The notes under the pieces: generated by a model
Told to the model about the DNA's origin: nothing
The model's input: the letters and a program-made list of their open reading frames with translations, nothing else
Databases searched by the model: none
Position numbers and translations under genes: made by a program
Source of the DNA: Periplaneta americana
Taxonomy: Eukaryota > Arthropoda > Insecta > Blattodea > Blattidae
DNA: 64,000 nucleotides
NCBI RefSeq assembly: GCF_040183065.1
Contig: NC_091117.1
Coordinates: 99,513,001 to 99,577,000 of the forward strand
Reading direction: 5' to 3'
Shown here: positions 1 to 11,819 of the stretch, one piece after another
Layout: each line of letters starts with the position of its first letter
Position numbering within the stretch: position 1 is the stretch's first letter

Positions 1-955
1 ATAGCATTATAAAAGAAGACATAAGACGACTCAATAGAAGTGTAAACGAAATCTGAGAAATTATTCCAGCTATTTATAATTATCGATACCTACAGTATAT
101 AAAACAAATTCAAGTCTCCCACTTTAAACTGATAGGCTACATCCACCTGTGAAATAACTCTTGAAAAAAAATCATGTAATAATCGTTTACTTTAAATATT
201 TGAAAAGTTTATCATATTATAAATAACATCAGTAATTCGTGGAAAATATTATATGATACGTGTAAACTATATTGATATATTCATTGTGACTTATTTTATT
301 AAGATAGTTTATTTGCATATAAACATTCCACTTCTGTTGTAAATCTGTGAGGAAGCAAGAGAGAAACTTGTAAATGAAACTACCGTTCATTTCAGTCAGA
401 CCATAGTTTTACATTTTAATAACAATAAATTGTTGAATATCACGTACTAATAAAGGTATTTGATACTAGGGCAACGGACTAAGTTGATATTTTTGTTACC
501 AGATGGTGCAACACATTAATATTGCCTCGCTATCTTGTGGACTGGTTGAACACTACGTAATGATGTTACTGTAACTAGTTTCTTTTGCAAAAGCTAGATC
601 TAGGCAAAAGTAACAGTGTAACAGCGACTAACTAGTTATTTCATGTTCCAAGTTTTTTCTAAAACCGTTACAATTAAGTAACCGTTACAGAGTAACTGCT
701 ATGTTATTTTTCGCCCATCCCTACATCACAGACAGAAGTTCAACCACAGAACCTGGTCGTCCATTAACATCATTTTACTTGGCTTACAAAAGAACGACAA
801 TTTGTATAGGATGAAAGAACAAGTTGAACGTCACCGAAAACTCCTAGACTAGATTAAAGAAGTGTATAATGAATTGATGAAATGGAGATCAATTATATTG
901 TATTATTAACATTACATGATATTTATGCATTGTTTCACAGCTAGAATATGGGAGA
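1..955. other. AT-rich noncoding stretch, no gene seen
   Basis: No open frame of note and no recognisable protein similarity on either strand. Around 690-722 the text reads like the end of an old hAT-type element (a GGGATGGGCGAAAA-like motif on the minus strand), but I could not find a partner end, so it is not called. Confidence 0.5.
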
Positions 956-1302
956 AGTCAAAAAACTTAATACTTACTTACTTACAAATGGCTTTTAAGG
1001 AACCCGAAGGTTCATTGCCGCCCTCACATAAGCCCGCCAGCGGTCCCTATCCTGTGCAAGATTAATCCAGTCTCTATCATCATACCCCACCTCCCTCAGA
1101 TCCATTTTAATATTATCCTCCCATCTACGTCTCGGCCTCCCTAAAGGTCTTTTTCCCTCCGGTCTCCCAACTAACACTCTATATGCATTTCTGGATTCGC
1201 CCATACGTGCTACATGCCCTGCCCATCTCAAACGTCTGGATTTAATGTCCCTAATTATGTCAGGTGAAGAATACAATGCGTGCAGTCAAAAAACTTAATA
1301 CT
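956..1302 (-). mobile_element. 5'-truncated LINE 3' end with 19-bp target duplication
   Basis: The minus-strand frame 995-1276 encodes the carboxy terminus of a LINE reverse-transcriptase ORF ([33 protein letters not shown]), the same family as the longer copy at 48696-50743. It ends in a short (TAAG)n-type tail (about 975-990). The 19-bp sequence AGTCAAAAAACTTAATACT occurs at 956-974 and exactly again at 1284-1302, so the insert is about 309 bp. Severe 5' truncation, a repeat tail and a long duplication are the signature of target-primed reverse transcription. Within the coding fragment the frame is open, suggesting modest age. The clade is uncertain; I lean to RTE-like. Confidence 0.9.
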
Positions 1303-1640
1303 ACTATAAAATCTTAATTTATAGTCTATACAGAAGAGGTTTATAATATAGCCTACTAGTAGTCTACAACACAAAGTTCAACAGTTAACTTTATTTTTTC
1401 TTTAATGTCTCAAGTCAAATTATATTGTACATGTTTACTGTATTCAGGACCCTTGTAGTCACTCAAATTCTTTGATGTTTTTAATGAATAAATAAAATAA
1501 AATGTCAATTTCACTAAGCGTTGTTGAATGTCACGAATTCGCCTACACAATAGAAGGAGTGAGAAATTAGGTACTTCTTTAATTTGATCCTAAATAACCT
1601 TATGTTTCGAGTTTCATTTATATCGATAAGGGGGCTATTA
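1303..1640. other. Noncoding, nothing recognised
   Basis: AT-rich sequence between the LINE fragment and the pogo-like remnant, with no open frame or repeat that I recognise. Confidence 0.4.
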
Positions 1641-2330
1641 AAGTGTTTACTGACATGAAGGAAATATTTAAATATCGTGATTTACAGAAAGTCGTTATGG
1701 TTAAATGATATGAATTAGGAATGGATGTCTTCAAAGCAAGCTCTTCTTGGATATTCAAACAGCATTATAATATAGTTAGTCGAAAAGTGACATCTTTTGT
1801 AACAAACCGACAAATACAGGATAAGGCTCGGCATGATGCTGTAATACGTTCTTTTAGAAATGAATGTAGTTAAACTATGACTACTTTCAATGATGACCAA
1901 ATATATAATGCTGATGAATGTGGATTTAATAAAGAAATGTCCATGAGACGGACATTAGAAAGTAAAGGAACATTCGACGTTTATGGCAGAGTGCAGTCTA
2001 AAGGGGCAACGACACATTCATACACCATCATGTCCGTAATATCATGAAGTGGAAAACTTTTACCTAAAATGTTTGTAATTCTCCATGAGCCCGATGGTGT
2101 CAGTTCAGGAGAAGATGTTTAAAACAGAAAATTTAATTGTTAAATGAAGTTCATCAGATAAGATGACAATAATTATTCACTTTATTTCTAAAAGAAGCAC
2201 TTCTTCATTTTCAAGTATTTACAGGCTACTTTTGCTTGATTCTTATGACGTCCACAATAATAAAGAGTATGTTACACAAATACTGGAGGAAGAGCATCGC
2301 AGTCCTAAAAATCTGTTAATAAAGATTACC
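1640..2330 (+). pseudogene. pogo-like (Tc1/mariner superfamily) transposase remnant
   Basis: Reading from 1721 gives a helix-turn-helix-like stretch (SWIFKQHYNIVSRKVTSFV), a stop, then an RNase H-like segment (YNADECGFNKEMSMRRTLES, KGATTHSYTIMSV), another stop, and later LLLDSYD near 2230. The order HTH, first catalytic aspartate region (NADECGF), THSYT and LLLDS is that of pogo/jerky-type DDE transposases. At least three in-frame stops make it nonfunctional. The 61-codon frame on the opposite strand at 1715-1900 is a shadow. No terminal repeats or target duplication were found, so the element limits are unknown. Confidence 0.7.
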
Positions 2331-2659
2331 GGTATATAGTACTTCCGAATACTACAAAATATGACCTACAACATTTAGATCGTTATTTCTTCCGAATGTT
2401 CAACTATATATATCTCGCTGTATAGACGAATTACACTGGTCAACAGAAAAAAACATTTTTGTTTCACAAGAACTAAATTAACTGAATCTAAGTGTCTTTG
2501 TCATACTGAGTTCAGATATACTTATTCCATCAGGCTGGATTTTTTTGTGGAACATGTTTAAATTTTTATAGAACGATTACTTAAATAACACCAAATGACA
2601 AATATACATCTCATCTTGGCTTTGCTAAAATGTTTTATACAATAATTTTCGGGGATATT

Positions 2660-3250
2660 TCACCTTTTGGATGTTTCTCTTCATGGTCCAGCAGTATACC
2701 TGGACTTTAATTGCCTTGCTACCTCCTTTCTATCGTAGATATCTGCTGATGAAAATGCTCGCCATGTTCGTCATTGACATCCCCAAGATTTTCCGGAAAG
2801 AAGTCTAGGTGGGAGTCCAGGAAGTGAATTTTTTAAGACATGTTGTGTCTCATAGCTTTGTTTGAATTCACAAGATCACTCACCATTTCACAATAGTTTT
2901 CTGCTTTATGATTTTCAAGAAAACCATAACAGATATGTTTGAATGATTTTCAGACTGCTTCTCCTAGTAAATTTAACAGTTTCTCAAAATTTTCATTATC
3001 TAATATTAGTGATCTTATTTGTGGTCCTATAACAGTTCCTCCCTTCAGTTTTACATTATTAACTGTGGGAAATTTAGATTTTAAATACGTACGTTAATGC
3101 AGCAGAATTCTTAGCAGTAGCTTTTAAAAAATGTTTCGTAAGTCCGAGTTTTATAAGGATGGGATGTGAACATGCCTTTTCAGGATTCACTTATGGGGTA
3201 TTTGATGCATTTTTATACCCAGGAATAAGAGACTAACATTCAAGACATTG
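2660..3250 (-). pseudogene. Remnant of a widespread arthropod repetitive ORF, name unknown
   Basis: The minus strand, largely in one frame, reads ACSHPILIKLGLTKHFLKAT near 3180, GGTVIGPQIRSLI, then ENHKAENYCEMVSDLVNS and IHFLDSHLDFFPENLG followed by NDEHGEHFHQQIST near 2790-2840. I recognise the FLDSHLDFFPENLG...DEHGE.FHQ pattern as a protein present in many copies in arthropod genomes, but cannot name its family. Stops interrupt it about six times. No ends or duplications were identified. Confidence 0.5.
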
Positions 3251-4411
3251 TTTCCTAATATAATGAAACTTCCTATACTGGTGAAAAAACAGCATAATCC
3301 AACAGATCCAAGTTGCAAACGCAGAAATTAAGCTATCACATTAAATCTTGACATATTTTCCAGTCTTATTTTATATACTGGATATTTTTTCTAACAGCAT
3401 TTTCAAATTTTAATATTCCTCATTTATAACAGTGGCATGCGCCACAGATCATTGCCATTATGCAGAAATACAGCCTTCAAAATAACTTTCGACGATTCTA
3501 TGAACAATAGTTACTCATCTGGCTGGAGTTGATGTTCAAGAGTCTCCATTACTGCATAAATATTATTACAAAAAACTTCATTTTACTGTTTAGAGAAGTA
3601 GGTAGTCTTTGAAATCATAGATGCAACTACAATAAATGCATCCTTGTGGAATAGATTCCAGCCTTTGAGCCAGGAACTTGAATGTTCAGCTAATTGTTTA
3701 GACAAATTTAAATCCGAGTCATTCCATAGTGACACAAGTAACATTTTTGAAGTACTAACTATGATCTTCACAGGATATTTAATTAAATACTTAGTAGTTC
3801 ATGAAAAATACATTCCTTTCTTTTCACATAAGCATTCCTAAATATAAACACAAATTCTTAATGAAAATGAATAATTAATAATGCAAAAAATATGAAATAT
3901 TGTATGGTGTGATACACGAATATTTTATTGCCATTTGATTTATTACCAAAATGGAAAATGTTCATATTGTGCCAAATGACATAAATGCATTCAGTTGTTT
4001 TCCAAACAATTAAGACACTTGTGTAGTACATGTAACTGCTAAATCACAAACTTTAAAAAAATGAACAGTGCCATTAAGAAATAAAATATTGCAAATATGT
4101 TGTGACACACGAACATTTCTGTCATGTTGGTTACTAATTGGTTTTTATGTACTATAATACATCACTTCTTGTGATAGACTTATACACTGTGCCTACAGTT
4201 CTTATTATACAAAACAACACTAGATTACACTAATAAATTTAAAATATTCACGGTTGTTTACAACCATATGTGGTGATATTTCCTGTGTAATATCATGTGA
4301 TGAATATACCAATATGTCAGCCATTTGTAGTACGTCCCTTCCTTGCACATCACAGACACTTTAAATTCTTTGACACCACAAGCTTTTATAACTTCGCCTG
4401 TATATTTGATT
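3251..4411. other. Noncoding, with a recurring short motif
   Basis: No supportable gene. The motif GTGAYACACGAA occurs at 3908 and 4102 (and again at 5363 on the minus strand and at 5540), in a pattern suggesting a diverged repeat of roughly 195 bp. Confidence 0.4.
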
Positions 4412-4590
4412 TTTTTTTACTTGGTCATTTAATGACACTGTATCAACGACTAGGTTATTTAGTGTCAATGGGATTGGTCATAGCGAAATGGTATTTGGCG
4501 AGATGAGGCCGAGGATTTGCCATACATTACCTGGCATTCGCCTTACGGTTGGAGAAAACCTCGAAGAAACCCAACTAAGTAATAATCAGT
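4412..4590 (-). mobile_element. SINE fragment, family B, tRNA head missing
   Basis: On the minus strand this matches the body and tail of the SINE at 31068-31293: the GGAGAAAACCTCGAAGAAACC block and a tail resembling ..GTTGATACAGTGTCATTAAATG, followed by an A-rich (T-rich on +) tail at 4412-4420. The tRNA-like promoter part is absent, so the copy is 5'-truncated. Confidence 0.65.
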
Positions 4591-4631
4591 CCAACTTAAA
4601 TACTTGAAAATACTATCAAGATATGTTCAAA

Positions 4632-4633
<2 letters not shown>

Positions 4634-4681
<48 letters not shown>
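4634..4681. repeat. (TA)n microsatellite
   Basis: About 24 uninterrupted TA dinucleotides. Confidence 0.98.
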
Positions 4682-4683
<2 letters not shown>

Positions 4684-4689
4684 ATATCA

Positions 4690-5860
4690 ATAGAACAACT
4701 AATATAGATTTAAAAAGGCCTATCTTTTAGAATTGCTGAATGATACCTAGGGTAAAAGCTAATTAATGTTGTTAAATAAAACGATTTTAAATTAATATCA
4801 GAAATTTAGTACCATTTACCTGCAAATAATTACATCAATTTATTTATGCATAGGCCTAGTATGGTGGCTACCTACTTACCATTAAAATATACTGTATAAG
4901 CTTCTTTTTATATGAAATAAATTAACATAAACCAATTTTTGTAAGTTTTTAATTCAAGGAATTTAAAAAATAAAAAAATATTTTATACGAACTTTAGGTA
5001 TAAATTAAATGTTGTATGCCAATTTTTGGCCTACACACTATATTTTTACAATAATTGTTGTTTACTCAACTGTCCAAAGACAGGTGTGAACCTCACAAGT
5101 GATAATGGGGTAGCGTGGCCAGTTCCTTTCCCCCTTACAACAATTATGGAACACATATTTTCAAGAGTGTTTAACCTACAGTATATGTACTTTGAAAAAA
5201 AAAACGCACAGGTGCGTGTGCACACACACAATTATCTAAATCAACAATAAGTATTTGAAATTCTACTACTAACTATGTTTAGGCGTAAAGACTTTCAATA
5301 ATAACAAAGATTGTAACTGGATTTTAGGATAAACGTTACTGACCCACGAACATAACATTTTTGTTCGTGTGTCACAGTCATTGTGTTACGTGTGTCACGT
5401 GTTTTTCTTGTAGAATATGTACATAAATCAAAATTTTGTCCATATAAGAAGTTGATTGTTATGTGATGTGTCTCACTTTTACATTTGTGAAACATTAGAA
5501 ACTGGTTTTGAAGAAATATAAACAAATGTGCATTTGAGCGTGACACACGAACTCTCAACCTTTCTTTGTAATAATTATTGTAATCAAGCACGAAATAATC
5601 ATTGTGTTACGGTTTCTATGCATTATAATTATTAACAAAGATCAGCACTTCATTGATAATTGAATTTAACATGCAGAAGTAATGATTTATTTGCTTTAAA
5701 TGTGCATTCAAATTTATGATTTCTAATAGATAATTTCGCGCTCTTAAACCACAGACTTCTTTGTGCTTTTTCTCCCACATATGTGTTGTTACACAATCAG
5801 TGTTATCAGATTAAAAAAAATACCGATCATAACGATCTTGAATTAAAAAGTGAGCAGATT
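4690..5860. other. Noncoding; small hairpin at 5340-5376
   Basis: Short open frames here (60-98 codons) have no recognisable similarity. GACCCACGAAC and GTTCGTGTGTC at 5341-5374 form an imperfect hairpin carrying the same motif noted at 3908 and 4102. Confidence 0.4.
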
Positions 5861-5863
5861 TGT

Positions 5864-5925
<62 letters not shown>

Positions 5926-5953
5926 AATAATAATGATAATAATAATAATGATT
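5864..5953. repeat. (AAT)n microsatellite, impure 3' part
   Basis: Roughly 30 AAT units with scattered GAT interruptions toward the right. It abuts a dispersed-repeat-like sequence at 5950, and may be the tail of that repeat. Confidence 0.97.
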
Positions 5954-6110
5954 TATTTAACCTGGCAGAGTTAAGGTCATACGGCCTTCTCTAACACTCA
6001 ACCAGGAGTAAAACTGCGTTACAAAAAATACTACAGATTTACAAAGTACACTATAATTTTACACACAAAACTGAATAAGATAATAATAAAATGTAAACAA
6101 CAAGTAAGTA
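5950..6110 (-). repeat. Dispersed repeat, probable LINE 3' end
   Basis: The sequence around ATTTATTTAACCTGGCAGAG and the following CGGCCTTCTC...CTCAACCAGG looks like a 3'-untranslated repeat I associate with insect genomes. Its immediate contact with an AAT array would fit a minus-strand retroelement ending in a simple-repeat tail. Identification is from memory of the pattern only. Confidence 0.35.
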
Positions 6111-7500
6111 GAAATCAGACATAATATATAACATACAGAAAGAAAGAAAAAAGGATAATAAAATGTGAACAGCAGGTCAAAATAAATGAGACATACAAAG
6201 GATTAATGGATTCCAGGAGAGAGAGAATCGGATAAGAGTTGCAGCAGCCACCTTCCCTGGGGGTTAAATGTGATTTGACATGAGCTGATGGCACAATCCT
6301 CGAACAGAATTTCGAGCATGGGAAAACTGAACGAAATCAGAGCTGCGAATAGTTTCATTCTAAGTTTCTGCAATGATGATAAATTGTAGTATGTTACTTA
6401 GAGACGCATTTTAAATATAAATTATTCAGAACCTATGAAATCATGGAGTAATAACGTGAAACAAGTAAAGCATTGAAGACCACACTGCTGCTAGAAAACC
6501 TGTCCCACACCACAAATCTTACAGGAGATGCCAAGGGCTCCATATCGTTCATTTTGTGCAAAAACGTAAACTCAGTTGTCTTTTTTTTTTTTTTTTAATT
6601 TTATCCAACTCGACTAACTTTCCCTTCATTCCATATCACTAATTTTGTTAAGTAATACGACACACATTAACGGCTTACAAATTTCAATAATACAAAATAG
6701 TAACAACCAGTCTGTTGATTTGCTCAAAACTAATACATTTTTTATTAAATGTTGTGATCTTATATCATCTGATCTGGATTTCAGAAAATTATAGCTAAGC
6801 GTTATAAAATCGTTGCGTTTCACAAGTTATCAGCACATTTTCTTAAAGCTGCATTCAGAATATTATACTCATCTTCGAAATTATTATTTTGCCAAATTTA
6901 TTTATAATTCAAGGTTTAAGCCACAGTCGCAATTTGCTGCGGGCCTTCTAAAAATTTACAAGATGGTCCGAAGATTTCTCACCCTTACTTTCATTTTTTG
7001 CCAATGAATTATGTCAGTACTTTAAAAGAAGGGCGCTTTCATGCTGTTCTAATAATATTATCGTCGACAAAACTTCTCATGGCAGCAGTAGAAATCATTA
7101 TCATCATTCGCGGCATTGTTACATTGCGTGAACAACACAGATGTGAAGAGGTGCTTTGCAAGATTGAGTCGTGTTTCGATTCATTGACGCATGGCAAGAA
7201 CAAAGGCGAAGACGGAATGAAAAATCAAAGAAAATAGACTTGCAGACGAAAAATTACGACTCCTCTATCAGATGCGACGTTTGGCAAGAGCTTCGGCGTC
7301 ATCCTGACTTCTTCGAACATTTAATTAATTCAGTGCCACACCACTTGACAGCTGTAATAGACTGCAATGGTGTAAGGATTAATGGTTTCCGCCTGTTCCT
7401 TTACAATATCTAATTGTTTCCATTGACTATTTACATTTTCAGCATTAGTATTTGCACAGTCCCAATGAAACCATATATTACATTGTATACTGTACAATTT
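6111..7500. other. Noncoding or unassigned; T-run at 6582
   Basis: A 16-base T run lies at about 6582-6597. The plus-strand frame at 7171-7413 (80 codons, ending near VIDCNGVRING) is less AT-rich than its surroundings and could be an old transposase piece, but I recognise no motif in it. Confidence 0.35.
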
Positions 7501-7504
7501 ACAC

Positions 7505-7541
7505 CTTGAAGAATACAATGCGTGCAGTTCTGCATTGTGTA
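7505..7541 (-). mobile_element. Tiny internal fragment of the [16 protein letters not shown]
   Basis: About 34 bases match the LINE at 48996-49022 and 1267-1283; the minus strand reads HNAELHALYSS, equivalent to [11 protein letters not shown] in the long copy. Neither the rest of the ORF nor a tail is present. Confidence 0.65.
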
Positions 7542-7896
7542 TTAAATAATATGTGTGTGGATGTATTGAGGAGTTGAATTTCAATTGATGCGAAACAATA
7601 ATTTAAGTGTCAGGAGTAAAATCTCTTTCTCATGTTCACTGATATATGATCTGTAGCTTTAAAGAGGCGTTCGTTCAGTTGTGTTTATACACTTAATAAA
7701 ACGAGTTTATATTGCATTCAGCATTGTTTGTGAAGCCTTAGAAAAAGGATTATATTCCATCAACTTCCGAGCCTGACTTATCAGCGTAACCGTGGGCGTG
7801 CTGAGTCTCAAACAGCAGGCTTGGACTGAATGTTACCTGTTTACATTTTTCGGTAATTTCTGAGCATGAGGGTACGTTAATCTCTAAACTTGTCTC

Positions 7897-7953
<57 letters not shown>
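7897..7953. repeat. (TAA)n microsatellite
   Basis: About 19 TAA units directly upstream of the minisatellite. Confidence 0.98.
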
Positions 7954-7954
<1 letters not shown>

Positions 7955-7956
<2 letters not shown>

Positions 7957-9655
7957 CAACATCTCCATCAACGTCTACATTTGCATCTGAATCAAAATCT
8001 GCATCAGTATCCGCATGAGCAACATTAGCTTCATCTGCATCAATAAACGCAGTACTATCCGCATGAGCAACATTAGCTTCATCTGCATCAATAAACGTAG
8101 TAGTATCCGCATGAGCAACATTAGCTTCATCTGCATCAATAAACGCAGTAGTATCCGCATGAGCAACATTAGCTTCATCTGCATCAATAAACGCAGTACT
8201 ATCCGCATGAGCAACATTAGCTTCATCTGCATCAATAAACGCAGTAGTATCCGCATGAGCAACAATAGCCGCATCTGCATTAATAACTGCAGGAGTATCC
8301 GCATGAGCACATTATCAATCATCACATGAGCAAGAGTATCTGTAAGAGCAACATTATCCACATCTGTATCAATTTCCGCAGCAGTATCCGCATGAGCAAC
8401 AGTATCTGCACCTGTATCAATATCCACAGCAGTATCCGCATGAGCAACAGTATCTGCACCTGTATCAATATCCACAGCAGTATCCGCATGAGCAACAGTA
8501 TCTGCACCTGTATCAATATCCACACCAGTATCCGCATGAGCAACATTATCCACATCTGTATCAATATCCACAGCAGTATCCGCATGAGCAACAGTATCTG
8601 CACCTGTATCAATATCCACAGCAGTATCCGCATGAGCAACAGTATCTGCACCTGTATCAATATCCACAGCAGTATCCGCATGAGCAACAGTATCTGCACC
8701 TGTATCAATATCCACAGCAGTATCCGCATGAGCAACAGTATCTGCACCTGTATCAATATCCACACCAGTATCCGCATGAGCAACATTATCCACATCTGTA
8801 TCAATATCCACAGCAGTATCGGCATGAGCAACAGTATCTGCACCTGTATCAATCTCCACAGCAGTATCCGCATGAGCAACAGATCTGCACCTGTATCAAT
8901 ATCCGCAGCAGTATCCGCATGAGCAACATTATCCACATCTGTATTAATATCCACAGCAGTATCCGCATGAGCAACAGTATCTGCACCTGTATCAATATCC
9001 ACAGCAGTATCCGCATGAGCAACAGTATCTGCACCTGTATCAATATCCGCAGCAGTATCCGCAAGAGCAACATTATCCACATCTGTATCAATATCCACAG
9101 CAGTATCCGCATGAGCAACAGTATCTGCACCTGTATCAATATCCACAGCAGTATCCGCATGAGCAACAGTATCTGCACCTGTATCAATATCCACAGCAGT
9201 ATCCGCATGAGCAACAGATCTGCACCTGTATCAATATCCACAGCAGTATCCGCATGAGCAACATTATCCACATCTGTATCAATATCCACAGCAGTATCCG
9301 CATGAGCAACAGATCTGCACCTGTATCAATATCCGCAGCAGTATCCGCATGAGCAACATTATCCGCATCTGTATCAATATCCACAGCAGTATCCGCATGA
9401 GCAACATTATCCGCATCTGTAGTAGTATCCGCAGCAGTATCCGCATGATTAACAGTATCCGTTTCAATATCCGTACCCGCAGAAGTATCCGCATGACCAC
9501 ATTATCAATCACCACATGAGTATCTGTAAGAGCAACATTATCCACATCTGTATCAATATCCACAGCAGTATCACATGTGCAACATTTTCCGCATCAATAT
9601 CTGCATCCTCAACAGTATCCGCATGAGCAACAATATTCACATCCACAGCAGTGTG
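7955..9655. repeat. 48-bp-period minisatellite with higher-order structure
   Basis: About 34 tandem units of 48 bp, each made of two diverged 24-bp halves (one starting GCATGAGCAACAGTATCTGC, the other GTATCAATATCCACAGCAG). At least three unit types occur: a left block (about 8000-8320) with CATTAGCTTCATC, type A with CAGTATCTGCACC, and type B with CATTATCCACATC. A 47-bp variant of A recurs near 8880, 9215 and 9310, each time followed by a B unit. Because 48 is divisible by 3 and the unit lacks stops in several frames, long overlapping frames exist on both strands (for example 8322-9194 minus: DTGADTVAHADTAVDI repeated). I treat these as a by-product: the 47-bp units shift the frame and no flanking gene structure is seen. 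Confidence 0.95.
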
Positions 9656-11214
9656 CGCCATGAGTTGTTTGTAATTATTTGGCATCAACAGACTTGCTGT
9701 GAAGGTGAAGTCGAATGTTCAAATACTTGATAGCAATGGCCTGATCCAACCACACAAAATGGTTATATTCTGGTTCTGGCCCAAGAAATGATTGTTTAGT
9801 TTATATGTTCAAAAAGGTGGACAGTTAAACATATCTCTCACACCATGTGATAATTGCATCGTCATGTTATTGGTAACTGAATGAATTTCTCAGCGGGAGC
9901 TAATGTTTTGGTAGTATTAACATGGCGACTGTTCCACAAGCGCGACTTCATCTCCAACTTATCGAATCTATAGTTTTCTGCACTGTCGGTCATCGTCGAA
10001 GGCCCCTATTATAGAAATACTCACAATATAAAATAGCTATTTTTTTTTATTTTAGCTAAATTAATGCATTTACTACATACCAAGTACAGTTTATAAATCA
10101 AGTCATCTGCGATTTTTCTATATTTCTTATATTCTTCCCTCTTTTGTTCATTCTTCTTTTTTTTTCTTTTCATATTTCGTATCATTAAAGAAGTTAGTTA
10201 TTTAAGAACCTTTAAGTACAAACATTTGTATACAGCATGCATTAAAGAAAATTAGTACGAAGTCGATTCCCGATTGGGTCATGGATTTTCTCCACTCATA
10301 TAATCCTTCTGGCCGCACTATGGTCCTGGGGTTTATTCAGTCTCTAACAAAAGTGAGTACCAGGGGCATTTCTTTAGGGGGGGGGGGCTCGTAGGACTGT
10401 TTTCCCTATGCCATTAAGGTCGATTTTCTGTAAGAGTGGTGTTCCTTAATTTCGCGCTACCTTCTGGGTCGATTTGACCTGCAATGGGGTTGACTTTTAT
10501 AAGCTACATAAAATTACCACTATTGTCAACATTATTTCTTCATTTATCTTCATTTACGACGCAAAAAATCGTCTACCAACATTTACACACTATTACCGGA
10601 ACACAAGAATATAGATCATAAAATTCATTCTACATTTCTTCTTGGAACGCAAATTACATTCCTAGTGACAGATATCTTTTAACTTCTTTTTTTTTTTAAT
10701 ACGACATTAAGATACTTTATATTCCTGAGAATAGAGATCACTTTTGAATATTAGTCTACGTAAAATCAACCAACTGACCATATGAAATAGCTGTCTTAAT
10801 AAAACTCAACATTTCTGAACTTCCAGGTACGTCTATAAATACTTTTATATTACGAACAAAGGTAATTCAAATTCCAATTTTTTATGGAAAAATTTACTAT
10901 CAAATGCGGTTTACGCATTTTAAGTCATACAGTATGTTATCATTGTAGAACTTAGATATCGTTACCAGTGTTCCTTCAACACAGGCTTTCTTTGGCATCG
11001 ATTTCAACAATAAACTATCGACTGTAATTTCTGAATAAAATTAACAGCTGAAGATGAAATATATTATATTAAGATTCTGTTCGATCAGGCTACAATATAT
11101 TTGTTCTACGAAAATCAACATAATTTCCTTATACATCTTGATTACACAACTTTTAACACTATATCATACGGAATATGTATTATAATGTCTTTCTTGTGTT
11201 AAATTTTACCGTAC
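9656..11214. other. Noncoding; G-run and a possible SINE relic
   Basis: No open frame of interest. About 10262-10480 resembles a degraded tRNA-derived dispersed repeat (GATTCCCGATTGGGTC as a weak B-box-like start, then a GGGTCGATTTGACC tail block). An 11-base G run lies at 10377-10387. Confidence 0.35.
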
Positions 11215-11265
11215 CTGGTTAACATGTTTCAGCCTGTTATAGGCCATCTTCAGAACTTGTTGGCG
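11215..11265. repeat. Short dispersed repeat seen in insects
   Basis: The words GTTAACATGTTTCAGCC and TATAGGCCATCTTCAGAA form a unit I recall as abundant in insect DNA, possibly near the end of a retroelement. The following 200 bases carry a GT-rich composition but no family signal. Confidence 0.35.
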
Positions 11266-11639
11266 CCTTTTGTTTGTATGGAGGTGTGTTTGTGTAGTGT
11301 AATGTGGAGTCAAAGAGTGTGTGATCTGAAATTGAGTTGTGTGTTGAGAATTTCATTTGGATGTGTTTTTGTGTGTCTATGTATTTCGTATTGTTCTAGT
11401 GTGTTTAGTTTCTGTTTTTTTGGTTGAATATGTAGAATTTCCATGTCTATGTTTATGTCTCTGTAGGTGTGACTCGCAATAGTTACGGGATAAGGGGTTG
11501 TTAAACATTTGAGAAACATTTTTCCTGAAAAATCTATTAACTTTCCACCAATATGATATTATAGTTTCTTGTTACATACAACATGAGTTATTCGTTCTGA
11601 AAATCCGCAAGGCTATTTTACTTCTACCCCGTATTTATA

Positions 11640-11819
11640 ACAATTCAATAAGAATGCTTGGTTTAATTAGGTCTATAATTTACTCTTTTTCTACTCCAGC
11701 GTCTCTATTAATTTTATACTATAGGCCTACTATAGTTAGATCTAAACTTCAATATGCATCTGTAGTCTGGAATTCCATTACTTCAATTGATTCGGCGAAA
11801 TTGCAAAATATTCAAAGAA
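11640..11819 (+). pseudogene. LINE reverse-transcriptase ORF carboxy-terminal fragment
   Basis: The plus-strand frame from 11654 gives a long nonspecific start, then RSKLQYASVVWNSITSIDSA and KLQNIQR. The RSKLQYASVVWN...KLQNIQR pattern is the conserved region just after the reverse transcriptase in Jockey/CR1-group LINEs. The frame is cut by the SINE at 11820, whose 9-bp duplication TTCAAAGAA lies in the codons for IQR. What follows the SINE (from 12047) no longer reads as LINE protein. Confidence 0.7.

Noticed and set aside
5783-5974. Poly-Ile/Asn open frame
   Set aside because: It is the translation of an AAT microsatellite.
8322-9194. 290-codon repeat-protein gene
   Set aside because: The frame exists only because the repeat period is a multiple of three; other frames and the opposite strand are equally open, 47-bp units break phase, and no start or splice context is visible.
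7955-9655. CRISPR-like array
   Set aside because: Units are contiguous and variable throughout, with no constant repeat separated by unique spacers, and the setting is eukaryotic.
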